The notes: generated from the sequence alone by a model not told the origin. Counted from the first letter of the stretch, positions 53,758 to 63,754 are shown. The stretch is DNA of 64,000 nucleotides from Undaria pinnatifida (GCA_012845835.1 JABAKD010000020.1:16156306-16220305), one strand, 5' to 3'. Translations and numbers: made by a program.

Positions 53758-54155
53758 CGCACCCCCCCCCCCCCCCCCTCCCGCCCCCCTTTTGATCAAA
53801 ATCAGGCCCCCACGTCCTTAAAAACTCCGCCCTCCCCTCATTGGTTATTCGACTTACAGGATACACTTGATAAGCTGATGCATTTCCTTCCACAGCTGTC
53901 AGATTTTGTCCCCCTCAGAAACGGGTTTTATAGTTTCCGCGCACAGACTGCCTAACATCACCCTGTTGACCCTGATAGCTACACTGCCTGTAGTTGCAAG
54001 GGGAGTCGCCGACCTATATCCTTAATGAGGACACACAACCCATAATACGCGCGATCGGAGTATCACACACAGCTTGCAAAGATAAGTTTCGACAAAATAT
54101 TCGATCTCACAGCTGGAGGAGTGTATTTTAATTTTTCATAATATATATATATATT
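53758..54155 (+). repeat. Family C repeat, full length, best copy
   Basis: The layout matches the copy 850 bases upstream, with a C tract start (53761-53778), GATCAAAATCAGGCCCCCAC, CGATCTCACAGCTGGAGGAG, and a final TATATATATATA. Both copies lie next to TA repeats, which suggests either a TA-rich target or a tail. Confidence 0.75.
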
Positions 54156-54764
54156 GTTAATAAAATCCAGACCATACGGGTTTGCTCACCGGACTCGGAC
54201 TGCATGTATGTGCTCGGTTTGCTCAAAATCTTTTTGGGGGGGAGTTATATTCATGACCATTGCTCATATAATTGGGATAGATCTCCAGCAAACTTAGGCT
54301 GCACAGGTCTCTGCCGTACGTCGCAGTTGTCCAAGCAAGGAAGGGTTGTCTCGCACTCAAGATAGTTGTAGCGGGTGGATATTTTCTTCTCGCGAGAGAT
54401 GGATGTCTAAATGCCACGATCTCTAGACGTGGTGCACTGTTTACAGTTTATTTTCCGAGGCCCGGCTCCTCTCTTTTAAGGAGAGCTCTGAACTCCGCCC
54501 AGACAAATTGACTTTTTGAGAGTAAACTGGAAAAAAATGCAACCTCAACGCCTTCATAAGTACTGGAAACCCTTTTGGGGGACAATTTTACTTGCAGTTA
54601 GTGTATGGAGGGTTTTGGGGGCCTGTAAAAAGGGTTTTAACCTATGAACAAAACCCATGGCCTTAGGTATACAGAATCGTAATTCAGGTAAAAAACAAGA
54701 ACAGTACCGTTTCCTCCGATTTAGGATTATAAAGGACCCGCGTCATTATGGAAAAAAAAAAAAA
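54156..54764. other. Family F fragment; otherwise nothing recognised
   Basis: A reverse family F copy is at 54538-54640 (AACGCCTTCATAAGTACTGG ... AAACCCTTTTGGGGGAC ... GTATGGAGGGTTTTGGGG). The remaining sequence shows no exon. Confidence 0.45.
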
Positions 54765-55030
54765 AAAATGCCACAGAGTCGTTCTGCGTTTGTTGTAGCC
54801 GCCGCAATTTTTCTGTAACGAAATCGCCGGTTTTGACACCCGAAAAACGGGTGCCCTGTGCGCCACCCCGACGTCGTCGTTCGATGGTCCTTTGTTGCAA
54901 GCAAGAAAATATGTACCAGGTAACTATTATTTTCATAGCATCCTTCATCGGGTCGAGCAGCAATGAAGTGTCCGTTAAAATAAATCGCGCTGGTTTTGAG
55001 GGAGGGGGGGGGGGGGGGGGGGGGCGTACT
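54765..55030 (+). repeat. Family H repeat
   Basis: GAGTCGTTCTGCGTTTGTTG, GTAACGAAATCGCCGGTTTTG, CCCGACGTCGTCGTTCGATGG, AAGAAAATATG and GGGTCGAGCAGCAATGAAGTG match the 59348 copy in order. The expected right end (GGGCGGGGGCTGTCGTGGAATCAGTCC) lies at 55210-55238. This suggests a family D copy inserted inside the element. Confidence 0.55.
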
Positions 55031-55044
55031 CGTTGCCGTGCATG

Positions 55045-55205
55045 GCCTTAGTCGCATGACCGTACAATCCTCGCATCCCTGCTATGCCGGGACGGAGCAC
55101 GTCGGGTTTTCATCGACCAGGCAGACATTGCTTGCTTGCACCAAGCGCGAAGCGCCGTGAGGTGTTCGGCGAGTTGCATGAAGGGTGAACTGCATCCTTT
55201 TTTTT
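55045..55205 (-). repeat. Family D repeat (reverse), nested in family H
   Basis: GGACGGAGCACGTCGGGTTTTC, AAGCGCGAAGCGCCGTGAGG and GAAGGGTGAACTGCATCC are present. It splits a family H copy, so family D moved or was copied after H here. Confidence 0.6.
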
Positions 55206-55339
55206 GGGGGGGGGGCGGGGGCTGTCGTGGAATCAGTCCAGAATGTGCTAGTCCTCAATCGAAGCATTCGTCTATATAACGCAATGTAAATGTGGCCTAC
55301 ATTTGGGCCCAGACTGGTCACCTGGTACAACTTTTTGTG

Positions 55340-55425
55340 TTCAACGGCCAAGGTTGCGATTCTATTATCACCTGGTATAACTCTTTGTGTTCAACGGCAA
55401 AGGTTGCGATTATATTACAGCAGCA
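55340..55425 (+). repeat. Tandem duplication of about 55 bp
   Basis: TCACCTGGTACAACTTTTTGTGTTCAACGG... is repeated as TCACCTGGTATAACTCTTTGTGTTCAACGG..., each followed by AAGGTTGCGATTNTATTA. Confidence 0.6.
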
Positions 55426-55514
55426 GCCGTTTAGCTCGGCGAGGTCGAGGTAACCCGTTCGAAACACGAAGACGCGTGCTGCGTTAGGGTCACTACAATG
55501 GGGCTCCTCAACCG

Positions 55515-55865
55515 AGAAATCTACTAATAGATCATCTCAATCCAATATCTAGATCACACAGCTCATACAGCGCATACATATCATAAACACCATACAGCTC
55601 ATAAATATCATAAAGCTCATACAGCTCATACAGCTCATACAGATATAATATCTAGATCGTACAGATCATACATCTCATACATATCCAATATCTAGATCAT
55701 ACATATCATACAGCTCCTACAGCTCATATAGATCCAATATATAGACCGTACAAATCATACAGCTCGTACAGATCCAATACATATAGATAATCTAGACTAT
55801 CTACATAGACCCTCAATACAATTGATCATCGAGATGCAATATTTATCTGTCAAGTTCTGATATTA
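55515..55865. repeat. CATACAGCTCATACA / ATCTAGATC degenerate array
   Basis: Modules CAGCTCATACAG, CATACATATCATA and GATCCAATATCTAGATCATA recur irregularly over 350 bases. Related GATCT modules are at 18485 and 38580. Confidence 0.65.
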
Positions 55866-55994
55866 TTATACCTGGTATGCAGGATCCGTGCGGTTCGATG
55901 TCGTTGAATTTTTACGATATTCTTCGTCGCAATCGTACCTAACGTAACGAAGACCACTGATAGGGACAGCTTACGCTATACCTACAATGGGATC

Positions 55995-56134
55995 CGAAGG
56001 GTGCGCCAGCTAGCGTTGGGGTGCGAAAGCAACTGAGTCAAATCGACACACGACGCGTATGAAAATACGTGGAAGTGTGTGGTGAGCTAAAGCTTTATTT
56101 TCCCCCATCCGCCCGAGGATAAAAAAAAAAAAAA

Positions 56135-56173
<39 letters not shown>

Positions 56174-56175
56174 GG
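55995..56175 (+). mobile_element. 5'-truncated solo copy of the gag-like retroelement 3' end
   Basis: GAAGGGTGCGCCAGCTAGCG ... GTGGTGAGCTAAAGCTTTAT ... CCGAGGATAAAA is followed by an A run and then about 12 CAA units (56137-56172). The A-then-CAA tail resembles the tails of family B, which hints at shared retroposition machinery. Confidence 0.65.
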
Positions 56176-56429
56176 TAGGGCATGGGATTGATTGTTCATC
56201 ATCGGATTTCACTTTATCGGTTTCAAGCCAGGATTGGTTTTTGGTGTTCGATACAATTTGATATTGACCTCTCTCTCCTGAAATACGCAACATCTCAAAG
56301 GATTTTGGGATGCATCTCCCCCTTATTGTCGCCGAGAAGCGCGCGTCCCACAAGCACCAAGCAATGTAAGCCATCGTGTCTCCAGCATCATCCCTACCCG
56401 TTATTTTCCAACAAAAAAAGGTTGGTATA

Positions 56430-56530
56430 TATATGCGCGCGATCGGAGTATCACACACAGCTTGCAAAGATGAGTTTCGACGAAATCTTCGATCTCACAG
56501 CTGGAGTGTATTTTCATTTTTTATAATATA
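56430..56530 (+). repeat. Family C repeat, 3' part
   Basis: GCGCGATCGGAGTATCACAC ... TTCGATCTCACAGCTGGAGTGTATTTTC with the AT-rich end. It is preceded by unrelated sequence. Confidence 0.65.
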
Positions 56531-56619
56531 TTATCAGAAGAAAACACACACTTCTCCAGGTGTGAGATCGAAAAATCCGTCGCTCGAGACGCATATTGTG
56601 CGAGGTGTTGAGGAATTAG

Positions 56620-57555
56620 TAGGGTATTAGTCCGTTTGACCACTTGCGAAAGGTTAACCAATAGCTTATCTTATCCAAACTAAGCCTTATAACATTTTCC
56701 CCCCCTGAAACGGCGGGATATAGCATGTCGGCCGGATGTACGTGCGGACCTGTCAATTAGATTATCCAAGCCGTTTCATTTCCTGGGGATACCATGGAGA
56801 GTATTTTTCAAGTTCGACATGGGGAAAATCTGAAAAGTTTATTGTTGTGGATGGTGGGGATCGAACCCACGACCCAAAAACCCATGGTCTGTCGACGACG
56901 CCATTGGTGGGGTATTAGTCCGTTTGACCACTTGCAAAAGGTTAACCCATAGCTTACCCAAACTAAGCCTTATAACACTCTCCCCCCCTGAAACGGCGGG
57001 ACAGCAGGTCGGCCGGATATACGGCGGACCTCTGTCAATATCCAAGCCGTTTCATTTCCTGGGGATACCAGGGAGAGTATTTTTCAAGTTCGACATGGGG
57101 AAAATCTGAGAAGTTTATTATTGTGGATGGTGGGGATCGAACCCACGACCCAAAAACCCATGGTCTATCGACGACGCCATTTTGTTAAGGAATGAGTGGG
57201 GTATTAGTCCGTTTGACTGCTTGCACAAGGTTAACCCATAGCTTATACCCAAACTAAGCCTTATAACACTCTCCCCCCCTGAAACGGCGGGATAGCAGGT
57301 CGGCCGGATATACCGCGGACCTCTGTCAATATCCAAGCCGTTTCATTTCCTGGGGATACCAGGGAGAGTGTTTTTCAAGTTCGACATGGGGAAAATGTGA
57401 AAAGTTTATTATTGTGGATGGTGGGGATCGAACCCACGACCCAAAAACCCATGGTCTGTCGACGACGCAATTTTGTTAAGGAATTAGTGGGGTATTAGTC
57501 CGTTTGACCACTTGCACAAGGTTAACCGATAGCTTATACAAACTAAGCCTTATAA
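56620..57555 (-). repeat. Triplicated 290-bp unit with tRNA-like B box
   Basis: Three tandem units and a partial fourth start with GGTATTAGTCCGTTTGACC (56625, 56911, 57197, 57490). Read on the minus strand, each contains GGGTCGTGGGTTCGATCCCCACC, a perfect Pol III B box with a T-stem able to pair (GTGGG/CCCAC). TGGCGTCGTCGACAGACC lies about 30 bases before it, an A-box-like element. The anticodon region is not canonical, so these are tRNA-derived units and not tRNA genes. Confidence 0.7.
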
Positions 57556-57700
57556 CAGAGGTGTGTGTGATACTCCGATCGCGCGTATTACTCGGTATGA
57601 CATGTGTGTCCTCATTAATCATTAATAAGGGTGTAGATCGGCGACTCCCCTTGGGACTTAGTTACAGTGTAGTTTGTGCCAGGGTCAACGGGGTGAAGGA
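57556..57700 (-). repeat. Family C fragment (reverse)
   Basis: GTGTGTGATACTCCGATCGCGCG, then a GTGTCCTCATTAATCATTAATAAGG variant, ending near GTGCCAGGGTCAACGGGGTG. It directly follows the triplicated array. Confidence 0.65.
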
Positions 57701-58745
57701 TATATACCTGGTGATGTCATTTATGATAGCAGCGCTCCTCGCCGTATGTATCTTTCGCTTTCCTCTCGTCGTTGTCTTCTACTCTGAATACTACTCTAAA
57801 CACTGCATAAATAAGAAAATGTTAAGATAATAGATGGGATAAAGTGTAAATAATAAGTAAAAACGCAACCCGCATCACCCTCTTGTCGTTGAGCGCACAA
57901 TAACAGACAAGCACCCTTACTGAGACGTCGAATACAGAACGCACGAAAGACTCGAGAATGAGACGAGAAGAGCGACATGCGACTCGTCAACACGCATGTC
58001 CGTACGTTCTTATTCTACTACTACCCCTCCCGTGTTCGTGCGAGGTGTATGGTCGCGTGCTATATTCTTGGGCTCCTAAGCAGCATTTTCCAAGCGCTTT
58101 TTCGAGCACACGACCAAAAGAGAGAACAAGAAACGCTGGCTCGGTTTGGACACGAAACATGAGAAGACATGGTGGTTAGGGACCCAGCAACCGCAACGGT
58201 CTTGTAGGCCTCGAAGCATTCATGGGCCAACAACGCTTAAACAGTGAAATAGTGATGCGTTTCTAGGCTCTTGTCTCTTTTGAGAAAGATGCAGAGGTAG
58301 CACCCAAGTGTAAGTGACCGAAAATGTATTGCTCTTGTGATTGTGATGGGAAAGAGAGATCGGTTGAGAAGGCGCGTAGACGGCCAAAACGCGGAAGCGG
58401 AGAAGATACGAGAAACGTACTAGGAGAAACGTATCAGGAGAAAGAGAAAAGACGGCGTGATTCAAGGGTAGGGCTGACACCATCGCCTGATCATCTCGAA
58501 AAGAAGCACGCATACAGGGTAGCTAGATGTACTCAGCGGGCTGCTTGTACTGGCCGACTGCCCGCCCTATGTCAACAACGAAAACCGTCGTTCTCGGAAC
58601 ATTCCATGATACACATATATTACCAATTTCCCCGCCAACATATTGGCTAACTGACACCCGCCGCATTTAGCACCACAAGCCATCGTGAGGAAGTTTTTGT
58701 TAGTAAGGAAGAAGTCTGGCTGTATTTTGAACAAGTGTACCTCGA
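57701..58745. other. No gene recognised
   Basis: Frames of up to 108 codons exist on both strands but show no domain or splice context. Confidence 0.4.
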
Positions 58746-58749
58746 CACA

Positions 58750-58900
58750 TGTCACGGTATCCATGACCGCGGTCATGACCGATCATGACCAGCCATGGCT
58801 GCGGCCATGAGCGCGTTTCTTGGGCCATGACCGGCCAAGGACGCGGTCATTTACGCGTCCCACGAAACGCGGTCATGGCCGCGGTCATGGCCGGTAAACG
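58750..58900. repeat. Cluster of GGTCATGACC / CCATGGCC palindromes
   Basis: Overlapping motifs ATGACCGCGGTCAT, GGCCATGACCGGCC and GCGGTCATGGCCGCGGTCATGG recur about ten times in 150 bases. The segment is almost entirely self-complementary. Confidence 0.7.
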
Positions 58901-58981
58901 TACACCATGCTGTTCCTGGGGCTCGTCGCTTTGAAGAGCTCCATGCACCTCTCCCAAACCACAAAAGTTCAAAAAAATAAT

Positions 58982-59200
58982 ACAGGGCTTTCCACGGGTC
59001 ATGTCGATTCAGGGTAACCCCCGTCCCGACCCGCGAAACTTGAAAACCTTTTGACCCGATCCGACTCGTCCCGGACCCGTCCCGAGAGATTTCAGACACC
59101 TCCTGACTCCGGACCCGACCCCACTCGACCCGCGAGGTTTCGAGAACCTCCCGGTATGGTCGGCGGGTTCCGAGGGTCACGACCCGTGAAATGCTCTAGA
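58982..59200. repeat. Family G foldback element
   Basis: AGGGCTTTCCACGGGTCATG at the left and CACGACCCGTGAAATGCTCT at the right form an inverted repeat. The interior is a run of GACCCG/CCCGAC modules (ACCCGCGAAACTTGAAAACC, CCCGCGAGGTTTCGAGAACC). Confidence 0.65.
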
Positions 59201-59347
59201 AAAAGAAAAAATGATAGATTGGAACCCGGTGCACAATCCAATATGGCCTAGTAGGTGCAACAAGAAAAAAAAAAACATACACCCGTGTATTGCAAAACAA
59301 GAATAATGGCACATTTCCCGACGAGTTTGGGATTATAAGGAGCAGCC

Positions 59348-59625
59348 CCCGAGTCATTCTACGGTAGCCCCCGCAACTTTTCTTTACCGAAATCACCGGT
59401 TTCAAAACCAGCTCCCGGTCGCATCTCCCGAAACTACGGCGTCCCTCGACACCCCGACATCATCGATAGATAGACCTTTGCACACAAGAAAATATGGGGA
59501 TGCTATTCATTTCAATGGCATCCTTCTTTGTGCGTCGAGCAGCGCTGAAACGTCCGTTAAAGAAAATCGCTTTCTTTTTTTTTTCGGGCGGGGGGGGGGC
59601 GGGCTATCGTAGAATCAGTCCCTCC
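59348..59625. mobile_element. Family H MITE with TIRs
   Basis: GAGTCATTCTACGGTAGCCCC at the left and GGGCTATCGTAGAATCAGTCC at the right are inverted repeats of about 22 bases. The interior contains AAATCACCGGTTTC and GTCGAGCAGCGCTGAAACG, shared with the 54765 copy. Confidence 0.65.
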
Positions 59626-59941
59626 TGTCATTAGAAAAAAAAGTGTAACGAAATAGCGAGAAAAATGCTATGGTTATCAATGCCATAATCGTGCCACGCG
59701 TTCACGCTTCCGGATTTCTCGTATCACATATCATCAATAAAATACATCTGCTACCACCGCTGCTCCACCCTTTCCTTCTCGTTCCATGATCCCAAAATCT
59801 TCCACCTTTATTGTGAGGCGGTACCCCCCTTCAACATTTGGATTTCTCTGGTCAGGGGAGTGGCTGTGGGTCCACGCCGACGCGGCTTGTGTAGCCTAGC
59901 CATGCTCTCGAGGGCGAAGGTCGGCAACGAAAATAATCTCA

Positions 59942-60221
59942 GGGTGCGACCCGGCCGACGAAACAGAACTTGAAGGATGATAGTGATACGGAGGCGGTAC
60001 CATTCAGGGATGAAGACCTGATATCAGCGTTAAACCTCTTTATGATGGGGCTGAGACTGGTTCGGCAGCAGTGGGGTACTTCGTGGATGGCCATGGCCGA
60101 ATCTCTCCGTCTTTTGCGTCTCGACCAGCCGGTGGTGTCGGGATTCCTCGGTTACCTGCGCGTCCACGCGGAGTTTGCACCCGTGCATTCGTGCGTTGTT
60201 GTTTGTTGGTCGAATCTGCAG
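59942..60221 (+). CDS. Probable internal exon of an unrecognised gene
   Basis: The frame runs from an acceptor-like AATCTCAG to a strong donor CTGCAG|GTATGT. It encodes about 93 residues, including FRDEDLISALNLFMMGLRLV, QQWGTSWMAMAESLRLLRLD and PVVSGFLGYLRVHAEF. Composition is protein-like, with helical hydrophobic periodicity, and GC is higher than the surroundings. I do not recognise the family. The preceding frame is closed by a stop just before the acceptor. No partner exon was found. Downstream is the (CAT)n array and then a gene on the other strand, so the exon could be a remnant. Confidence 0.4.
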
Positions 60222-60309
60222 GTATGTGTTTTTACATGGATTACGTGTGCGTGGCATTACCTCTGGAACTTCGGCAATGTCCGCATTATTGTCGCTGCTA
60301 TTGTACGTG

Positions 60310-60678
60310 CTAAATCGCCGTCGTCGTGATGATCGTTGTTGTTGTCGTTATCAATGTTATCAGCACCATCATTCTCATCGTCATCATCAGCATCATCATT
60401 GGTCAGCATCATCAGCGTCATCCTCCTTCTATCATCATCACCATAATCATCGCCCATCATCATCACCATCATCACCATTATCATTATTATCACATCATCA
60501 TCAGCAGCAGCATCAAAATCATCATCATCATCGTCCTCCTTCTATCATCATCACCACCATCACCACCATCATCATCAGCATCGGAATCGTCATCACCATC
60601 ATCATCATCATCATCGTCATCATCATCCTCACCACCGTCATCACCATCATCATCATAATCATCATCATCATCATTACT

Positions 60679-60710
<32 letters not shown>

Positions 60711-60890
60711 CATCACCATCATCATGATCATCATGATCATCACCATCATCATCACCATCATCACCATAATAATCATCACCATCATCACCACTGTCACCAC
60801 CACCACCACCACCATCATCATCATCAACATCATCATCAATCATCATCACCATAATCATCATGATCATCATCACCATATCCTAATCACCGT
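60310..60890. repeat. (CAT)n/(ATC)n compound microsatellite, 0.58 kb
   Basis: Nearly all bases between 60310 and 60890 are CAT, CAC or CGT triplets in one phase. The purest part is 60590-60720. Long Ile/His/Ser or Asp/Met repeats in the six frames are artefacts of this array. Confidence 0.9.
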
Positions 60891-60979
60891 CGGAGTTGAT
60901 TAAACATCGCGCGTGGGATCCATAGCAAATCATAAAGACGAACTCTCTCTCTGGAAACTATGTTGGTTCTTTAATCCAA

Positions 60980-61555
60980 CTAGTTGGAAACTTCTCTAAG
61001 CTTACCCTCCCAGCCGACGTGATCTCCTAGCCACTTCCTCCCCCTAGGCACCTCAGGAGCTGGGTGGTTGGGATTGACCGGCCGGTACGTGAGGCTCAGG
61101 AGCTGTTGGTGCGTTGCCCGGGACGGAAAAAGGGGCATCTTCCGGTCCACCGGAGATCTTCCCGTAAGGATGCCGTCCACCTCCGCCTCGTTCCCCTTGG
61201 TGCGGTTGTAGGCCATCTTTGCGCGGCAGAAATCGTACTCGTGCGTCACGCGCTGTCGCCGGCGCGTCTCGCTTGACGCTGATGATGATGATGACGACAA
61301 CGCTCTATCTGGTCTGCTACTCGTTAATTTGCTGGTGGCGTTGTGTGGTGTTGTCTCCGATTTGTTTTGGCTTGAAAGAGGCGTTTTTTTTGTTGTTGAG
61401 GCGGTGGTGGTGGTAGGGTCGTTAAGGCGGCGCACGGTCTCTGGGTAGCACTTCTGCATGTGAAGGATTTTCCGCACCGGGTGGTTTTTCTCAAGCTGCG
61501 ACATCTGGAAGATGGCGTCTTTGTGGTAGCGGTCATCCCACGCTCGATTCGTCGC
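60980..61555 (-). CDS. 3'-terminal exon of an unrecognised gene
   Basis: On the minus strand the frame opens after a stop at about 61562 and reads NRAWDDRYHKDAIFQMSQLE, KNHPVRKILHMQKCYPETVR and RLNDP. A Thr/Ser-rich low-complexity linker follows, and then THEYDFCRAKMAYNRTKGNE, VDGILTGRSPVDRKMPLFPS and PEVPRGRKWLGDHVGWEGKL before TAG at 60980. The two non-repetitive blocks have strongly protein-like composition. An acceptor AG just inside the open frame (for example before GCG ACG AAT) would make this the last exon. Upstream exons would lie beyond 61600 and were not identified. An in-frame ATG exists at 61504 but the frame is clearly coding before it. Function unknown. Confidence 0.55.
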   Translation of the reverse strand, partial: ATNRAWDDRYHKDAIFQMSQLEKNHPVRKILHMQKCYPETVRRLNDPTTTTASTTKKTPLSSQNKSETTPHNATSKLTSSRPDRALSSSSSSASSETRRRQRVTHEYDFCRAKMAYNRTKGNEAEVDGILTGRSPVDRKMPLFPSRATHQQLLSLTYRPVNPNHPAPEVPRGRKWLGDHVGWEGKLREVSN

Positions 61556-62150
61556 CTTCCTTCAACGGCAACAACGGCAGTCAGTACGGGCATTGATAGT
61601 AGCAACACGCAATTAGTTTGCACGCGGGAAAATATAAATTGAAATCAACCGAGATGGTCAGCGCGTGCATTATTTCGGTGGCACCAAGAAGAATATCGGA
61701 TATCGGTTGAACACTCAATATTTAGCAAATGGTCGTTCCCTAACGAACTAAAACGAACACGAATTCCCTCACATTTTGAAAGTCTGAAAATGTTGTGTTT
61801 TGAAACACAAAATCACTCTGTTTCTTTTTTTTCAGGAACCCTGCTTTTGGCATCATCAATTTAGAAGGTTGAGGTTCCGAGGCAGCGATAAAACATATAC
61901 AATGCTCCACCATGGCTGTGTACGGCAAATTACACTATGCACCTCAGCAGAAAAGTCGAAAAACACGATCCCAAGTCCGGATTCCTGACAAACAACACGA
62001 TTCTTCGCGAAAATTACAAGTTTTGCTGTCACGGTTCCTGAACTTTTTTTGTGTTCCTTATTAATGGGAACAGCCCTAATACACCAACATAGACTGTGTG
62101 CGCGGAGGGATACAGACCACGCACAGATTCCCAAGAGTTGTTGTTTTTTT
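61556..62150. other. No further exon recognised
   Basis: I searched the minus strand for exons to join to the one ending at 60980 and found none that I could support. Frames here are short. Confidence 0.4.
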
Positions 62151-62154
62151 TCAG

Positions 62155-62345
62155 AGCTCTTCACGGGTCATGATCCGTCCCACGGACCGGGTCAGGAGTT
62201 GCTCAATGCTTCGCGGATCGAGTGGGACCGGGTCCTACGGGTGTTTGAAGTATCACGGGACGGGTCGGGTCGGGTCAGGATGTTTTTAAAGCTCGCAGGC
62301 TGGGACAGACTACCCTGACTCCACCTGACCCGTGAAAGACCTTGT
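62155..62345. repeat. Family G foldback element
   Basis: GAGCTCTTCACGGGTCATGATCC (left) and CCACCTGACCCGTGAAAGACC (right) form an inverted repeat. The interior has GGGTCGGGTCGGGTCAGG modules. Confidence 0.65.
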
Positions 62346-62493
62346 TATTGTTTAGTCGATTTTCGTAAGCTCGCACGAATGCTCGAGCCGATTGTGGGTG
62401 AGGTTCCGAGGACCGTGGATGCCGAAGACCGGGAGACCGTTGTACTTCTGTTGCATTTGTAATCCGTATGTCCAATGAACAATGGAATTTACC

Positions 62494-62716
62494 AGGGCTT
62501 CCCACGGGTCAAGATTCGGCCCGCGGGTCGGGTCACAAAAGCTTTGCAAAAACTCGCGCGTCTAGTCGGGTCGGATCATGAGGTGTTCGAAATCTCACGG
62601 GTCGGGCTGGGTCGAATCACAGGAGGGTTTCAAATACCACGGGTCGGGTTGGGTGATCTTGACCCTGACCCGATCCGACCCGCGAGAAGCAATCCGATCC
62701 GTGAGAAGCCCTGGTG
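62494..62716. mobile_element. Family G foldback element, best copy
   Basis: CAGGGCTTCCCACGGGTC at the left pairs with GATCCGTGAGAAGCCCTG at the right. Inside are repeated CACGGGTCGGGYTGGGT and GACCCGATCCGACCCGCGAG modules. It can form a long stem and has no coding capacity. The 5-copy family in this window always has CACGGGTC near the ends. Confidence 0.7.
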
Positions 62717-63754
62717 CTTACGAGGGCACTGGGGTAGCTCTGGTGTCCTGATTGATAGTAACGAACTCGTACGCGATTTAGAACTCTACAAGTCTGTCCG
62801 AGATTTTATTTTTTTCAAACTACCAGTTTAATTACACGTGGACTATTTGCCATGCGGGCTTCGTGTGCCTCGCCCTGCTGACAATCTCACTAGCGTGTGG
62901 GTTCCAAGAATCCGGCCTCTCCGACTTCCGTGGATAATTGATGGGAAACTTTCGCACGAAGCCAATAGGAATCGGGAGCAAAACCCGCCTGTCATTCGTG
63001 CCGCCACTATGCTCATTGTTGTGATACTCTGTGCATGTTTTGGTTATGTAGCACTACGCACCGAGATACTGGGTCACGTCAGTTGTGTTCCATGGCGGCC
63101 AGGAGCGATGAGAGAGCGGGAGAGCAAAGCGAGTCATATGTGGTTCTGCGGTGTGCTCGTACGAGGCGGAGATAATGTTACCTGACCCTAAGGTTTACCC
63201 TATAGCCCTAAGCCTGACCCTACCCCCCCCCCCCCTCAATCTGAAGCTCGAAGTTGAACAGTGCGACGTGTGGTGTCGGAAAAAAAATAATCGTGCGCCT
63301 CTGGATGGCAAATGAAATAGTAGTAAATACAGCAGTGATTTAGTGCCTGGTAAGAAGTCGCTTCAGAATACTACAGTAGAGCCGGTGGCGATCAAGTTGG
63401 CCGGTTGCTCGTCTGACATGCGCGGCAGTATCCGCACGAGTTGCTTCCCTCCCCCGTTTTGAACTATGTCCAACATTGCGCTCTCCCTCGCGCGTATTCG
63501 TCAGTGCCGACGGGCACCAACCACAACCACCTTTTTACCCCACCTAAAAAGCCCCGTTCGGCGATGCGGACGCCAATACCTTCACCTCCTATCACACATG
63601 TGTGTTGGCCATTTTGATGCCCAGAGCCCGCCTGCGTTACAAAACAATATACGTCGTACTCGTACGAGTTTTCTGACGCCGCAACGCTCATCGGAGCGAC
63701 TCCACGACTCGCGTCATTCTTGTTTTTTGCTATGAAATTCCTTCAAATTTATTT
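62717..63754. other. No gene recognised
   Basis: A 115-codon frame at 62838-63185 (GTG start) contains a hydrophobic stretch but no ATG or splice support. A telomere-like CCTGACCCTAAGGTTTACCC lies at about 63180 followed by a C tract. Confidence 0.4.

Noticed and set aside
56830..57180. Intact tRNA gene on the minus strand
   Set aside because: The T-arm is good, but the acceptor stem does not close at the right distance and the anticodon loop is too long. I call it tRNA-derived only.
60257..60903. Long frames of Ile/His/Ser or Asp/Met repeats
   Set aside because: They are translations of the CAT microsatellite in different frames and contain no unique sequence of note.
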